DNA of 16,185 nt from SIG588 sp045599305 (lineage in GTDB: Bacteria > Bacillota > Clostridia > Oscillospirales > Acutalibacteraceae). The notes beneath the pieces were generated by a model, which did not search any database, was not told the DNA's origin, and was given only the letters and a program-made list of their open reading frames with translations. The stretch spans positions 1 to 16,185 of the forward strand of contig JAZRVU010000047.1 of the NCBI GenBank assembly GCA_045599305.1. The letters are read 5' to 3'. The number at the start of each line of letters is the position of its first letter. The first letter of the stretch is position 1. Below, one piece after another: positions 14,466-16,185 of the stretch. Both the position numbers and the translations under genes were made by a program.

Positions 14466-14822
14466 ATGATCCTGAATCTGATCTTTGCCGTTTTGATGGC
14501 CGCCACCTTTTTGTATATGCTCTGCCGTGCCCGGATGAGTGAAGCCCGCCGTCTGGTGTGGCTGCCCGCGGCCTCCTGCCTGGTGGAACTGCTCACGCTC
14601 GGCGTACTCACCCCCACGGCGCATCCGCTGATCACCCTGCTGCTGGTGGCATTGCGGCTGACGATGCTGGGCATCTGCGCTGTCGCCATGCGGCGGGATG
14701 CCGCGATGGTGCGCGCCCGCCAGCGCCGCCGTGCCCGTCTGGCGCGGGAACTGCACGCCGCGCTCAATCCGCTGCACGAGGTGGCTCCCGCCCGTCCCCG
14801 CGCCGAGGTGCGCGTCGCCTGA
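14466..14822 (+). CDS. Small three-helix membrane protein, putatively SOS-regulated
   Basis: I do not recognise this 118-residue protein. It has three predicted membrane helices (about 2-20, 30-50, 54-75) joined by short loops, with RARMSEARR after the first, and a strongly basic, Arg-rich C-terminal tail (76-118, MRRDAAMVRARQRRRARLARELHAAL and beyond) that should be cytoplasmic and partly helical. There is no LysM or other named domain. The ATG at 14466 is preceded by GGAGGGG with good spacing; an upstream in-frame ATG at 14412 precedes the -10 box and cannot be used. Its promoter is flanked by three SOS-box-like motifs, and a strong terminator follows, so it is a one-gene unit. Damage-induced small membrane proteins in other bacteria often inhibit cell division; that role here is only a hypothesis. 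Confidence 0.8.
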   Translation: MILNLIFAVLMAATFLYMLCRARMSEARRLVWLPAASCLVELLTLGVLTPTAHPLITLLLVALRLTMLGICAVAMRRDAAMVRARQRRRARLARELHAALNPLHEVAPARPRAEVRVA

Positions 14823-14842
14823 TCGTTTTTTGTCTCCCTTTT

Positions 14843-14876
14843 CGCCCGATCGGCTTCGGCCATCGGGCGTTTTTTT
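14843..14876 (+). terminator. Intrinsic terminator of the small membrane protein gene
   Basis: CGCCCGAT and ATCGGGCG pair over eight bases, then one bulged C, GGC/GCC and a TTCG loop (14843-14869), followed by seven T (14870-14876). It is a textbook strong terminator. Confidence 0.95.
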
Positions 14877-14904
14877 GTGAAACCGTATTTTTTTCGCATA
14901 TCTC

Positions 14905-14933
14905 TTTCCATTTTTACCGGAATGTGGTATACT
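14905..14933 (+). promoter_or_regulatory. Promoter of the serine hydrolase gene
   Basis: TATACT (14928-14933) lies 17 bases after TTTCCA (14905-14910). The -35 match is modest. The leader of about 60 bases holds AAAGGA (14982-14987) before the GTG start. Confidence 0.55.
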
Positions 14934-14998
14934 ATATCGGCGGCCACAAGCACAGTGCCGGCAAACACACCTATAGACCGGAAAGGAATGGTATTGCG

Positions 14999-16138
14999 GT
15001 GAAACCTATCGACAGTCAAAAACTCAGTTCCCTGATATCCGCACACACAAATGAAGAACTTTCCGAAAACAAGATCGGCTCAAAAGAGGTCATCGTTCAT
15101 CAGGACGGCCAATGCATTTACAAAGGTGTTTTCGGCACGGGATCCGTCGACGGTGCTGCCGCAAAGCCGGGAATGCTTTACCGTGCCGCATCCATGACAA
15201 AACCGATCACGGCGGTCGCGGTTTTACAGCTGATCGACAAAGGGCTGCTGTGCCCGGAAGATAAGGTGTCCCGCTTTTTCCCTGCGGCGAAGGATATGAA
15301 GGTGGCCGTGGTCGAAAACGGCCGGATCGCTTCTCTTGTCCCGCTGAAAAGGGAGATCACCGTGGGAAATCTGCTATCCCACACAAGCGGGATCGGATGC
15401 GAACCGGTCAACAGTATTCTCGGATGCACAAACAATACTTTGTCCCTGGATGAGGCGATCGAAGATATTTTTTCAAAGCCTCTTTCCTTTGAGCCCGATT
15501 CATCGCAAAGCTACAGCGCCACAGAGGCTTTTGATGTGGCGGCGGGCATCGTGCAAAAAATCACGGATCGCCGCTTTGACGAATATCTGCAGGAGAACAT
15601 TTTTACCCCTTTGGAAATGACAAACACGACTTTTTCTCCGACAGACGAGCAATGGAGCCGCACGGTCCCCATGCATAACCGTTCCGGATCCGGCGAAAGT
15701 GAGATCGCGCCAACTTCGGCAGGCTGTGTATTTGAGGGGTATCTGCCCAAAAGAATGCCTGCCGGCGCAGGCCTCATCACCACTGCGGATGACTACATAA
15801 AATTTGCCGATATGCTGTGTGCGGGCGGAAAGACGGCTGCCGGCCGGCAGATCATGTCCCCGCATGCCGTGCGCCTGATGTCGTCGCCGCATACACCCGC
15901 GAACATCGAAAACTGGTGTGAAAAGTGGGGGCTCGGCGTGCGGATCATCGTATCCGACAGCTACCCGCACGGGCTGGAGGTCGGCAGCTTCGGCTGGAGC
16001 GGCGCATACGGCACCCACTTCTGGGTCGACCCCAAAAACCGCATAACGGCAGTCATGATGAAGAATTCCCGCTATGACGGCGGAGCAGGCAACCGATCTG
16101 CCTGTCAACTGGAAAAAGATGTGTACGTATCCTTGTGA
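14999..16138 (+). CDS. Serine hydrolase, beta-lactamase/class C-related esterase family
   Basis: Serine acyl-enzyme hydrolase of the beta-lactamase superfamily (PF00144); likely an esterase or D-amino-peptide hydrolase, not a resistance enzyme. The 379-residue protein has AASMTKP (S65, K68: the SxxK nucleophile and base), LLSHTSG (125-131), the tyrosine motif SYSATEAFDVAAGIV with Y172, and near the C-terminus GWSGAYGTHFWVDPKN (331-346) where the KTG triad would be. The third residue of YxN is Ala here and KTG is replaced by WSG, as in family VIII-type esterases. No signal peptide, so it is cytoplasmic. The start is GTG at 14999, with AAAGGA 11 bases upstream; the frame is open further left through the preceding terminator but without a start that fits. 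It is clearly lower in GC than the ATPase or proS region, which suggests a transferred gene. Confidence 0.87.
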   Translation: MKPIDSQKLSSLISAHTNEELSENKIGSKEVIVHQDGQCIYKGVFGTGSVDGAAAKPGMLYRAASMTKPITAVAVLQLIDKGLLCPEDKVSRFFPAAKDMKVAVVENGRIASLVPLKREITVGNLLSHTSGIGCEPVNSILGCTNNTLSLDEAIEDIFSKPLSFEPDSSQSYSATEAFDVAAGIVQKITDRRFDEYLQENIFTPLEMTNTTFSPTDEQWSRTVPMHNRSGSGESEIAPTSAGCVFEGYLPKRMPAGAGLITTADDYIKFADMLCAGGKTAAGRQIMSPHAVRLMSSPHTPANIENWCEKWGLGVRIIVSDSYPHGLEVGSFGWSGAYGTHFWVDPKNRITAVMMKNSRYDGGAGNRSACQLEKDVYVSL

Positions 16139-16170
16139 TCCGCGCGCACAGGCGATAAATAATTCAAGAT

Positions 16171-16176
16171 AAAGGA
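16171..16176 (+). promoter_or_regulatory. Possible ribosome binding site of a gene beyond the window
   Basis: AAAGGA stands nine bases before the window end, so a start codon could follow at or just past the edge. No terminator is visible after the serine hydrolase, so the next gene may belong to the same transcript. Confidence 0.3.
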
Positions 16177-16185
16177 CTGGCCATA

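Noticed and set aside
14558..14998. A longer N-terminus for the serine hydrolase running back through the small membrane protein gene
   Set aside because: This would cross a strong terminator and the hydrolase promoter; the extra sequence is a low-complexity shadow of the other frame.

Overview
The window looks like chromosomal DNA from a GC-rich member of the Clostridia, probably a gut Oscillospiraceae/Ruminococcaceae-type bacterium. This is inferred from the gene set: a DacF-type DD-carboxypeptidase, a PMCA-like calcium ATPase, a type 3 prolyl-tRNA synthetase, MntP, a class D-like sortase, a DegV protein and a polysaccharide lyase family 8 enzyme. Strong Shine-Dalgarno sites and Firmicutes-type promoters agree. 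No rRNA, tRNA, CRISPR array, transposase or phage gene was seen. The longest stretch without a gene is about 260 bases (14205-14465), and it is full of regulatory sequence.

Layout. (1) 1-1638, minus strand: the 5' part of pgi (cut by the window edge) and a D-Ala-D-Ala carboxypeptidase gene. (2) 1752-4355, plus: a calcium-type P-ATPase, divergent from the carboxypeptidase. (3) 4426-7192, plus: a tight housekeeping operon proS - cyclophilin - mtnN with its own promoter. (4) 7271-7852: mntP, whose promoter is fused to an 18+18 bp palindrome that begins just past the mtnN stop codon. (5) 7951-11281: a probable four-gene operon encoding a secreted, C-terminally membrane-anchored protein, a sortase, a four-helix membrane protein and a translationally coupled FAD oxidoreductase. 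(6) 11375-13225: a PL8-type lyase without a signal peptide. (7) 13308-14204, minus: a DegV-family lipid-binding protein, convergent with the lyase across a strong bidirectional terminator. (8) 14466-14822: a small three-helix membrane protein whose promoter is bracketed by three LexA/SOS-box-like motifs. (9) 14999-16138: a cytoplasmic serine hydrolase of the beta-lactamase/esterase fold, visibly poorer in GC than most of the window.

How it works together. The left half is mostly core metabolism and envelope upkeep: cell-wall trimming, Ca2+ and Mn2+ export, proline charging and recycling of SAM by-products. The right half is more accessory: a one-substrate sortase cassette, glycosaminoglycan-type polysaccharide breakdown and a serine hydrolase. 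The two most promising points are the candidate SOS-regulated small membrane protein at 14349-14822, which could be a damage-induced division or envelope effector, and the sortase cassette at 7880-10044 with a non-LPXTG anchoring tail and a dedicated polytopic partner. All functional calls rest on reading motifs by eye; no database search was run.
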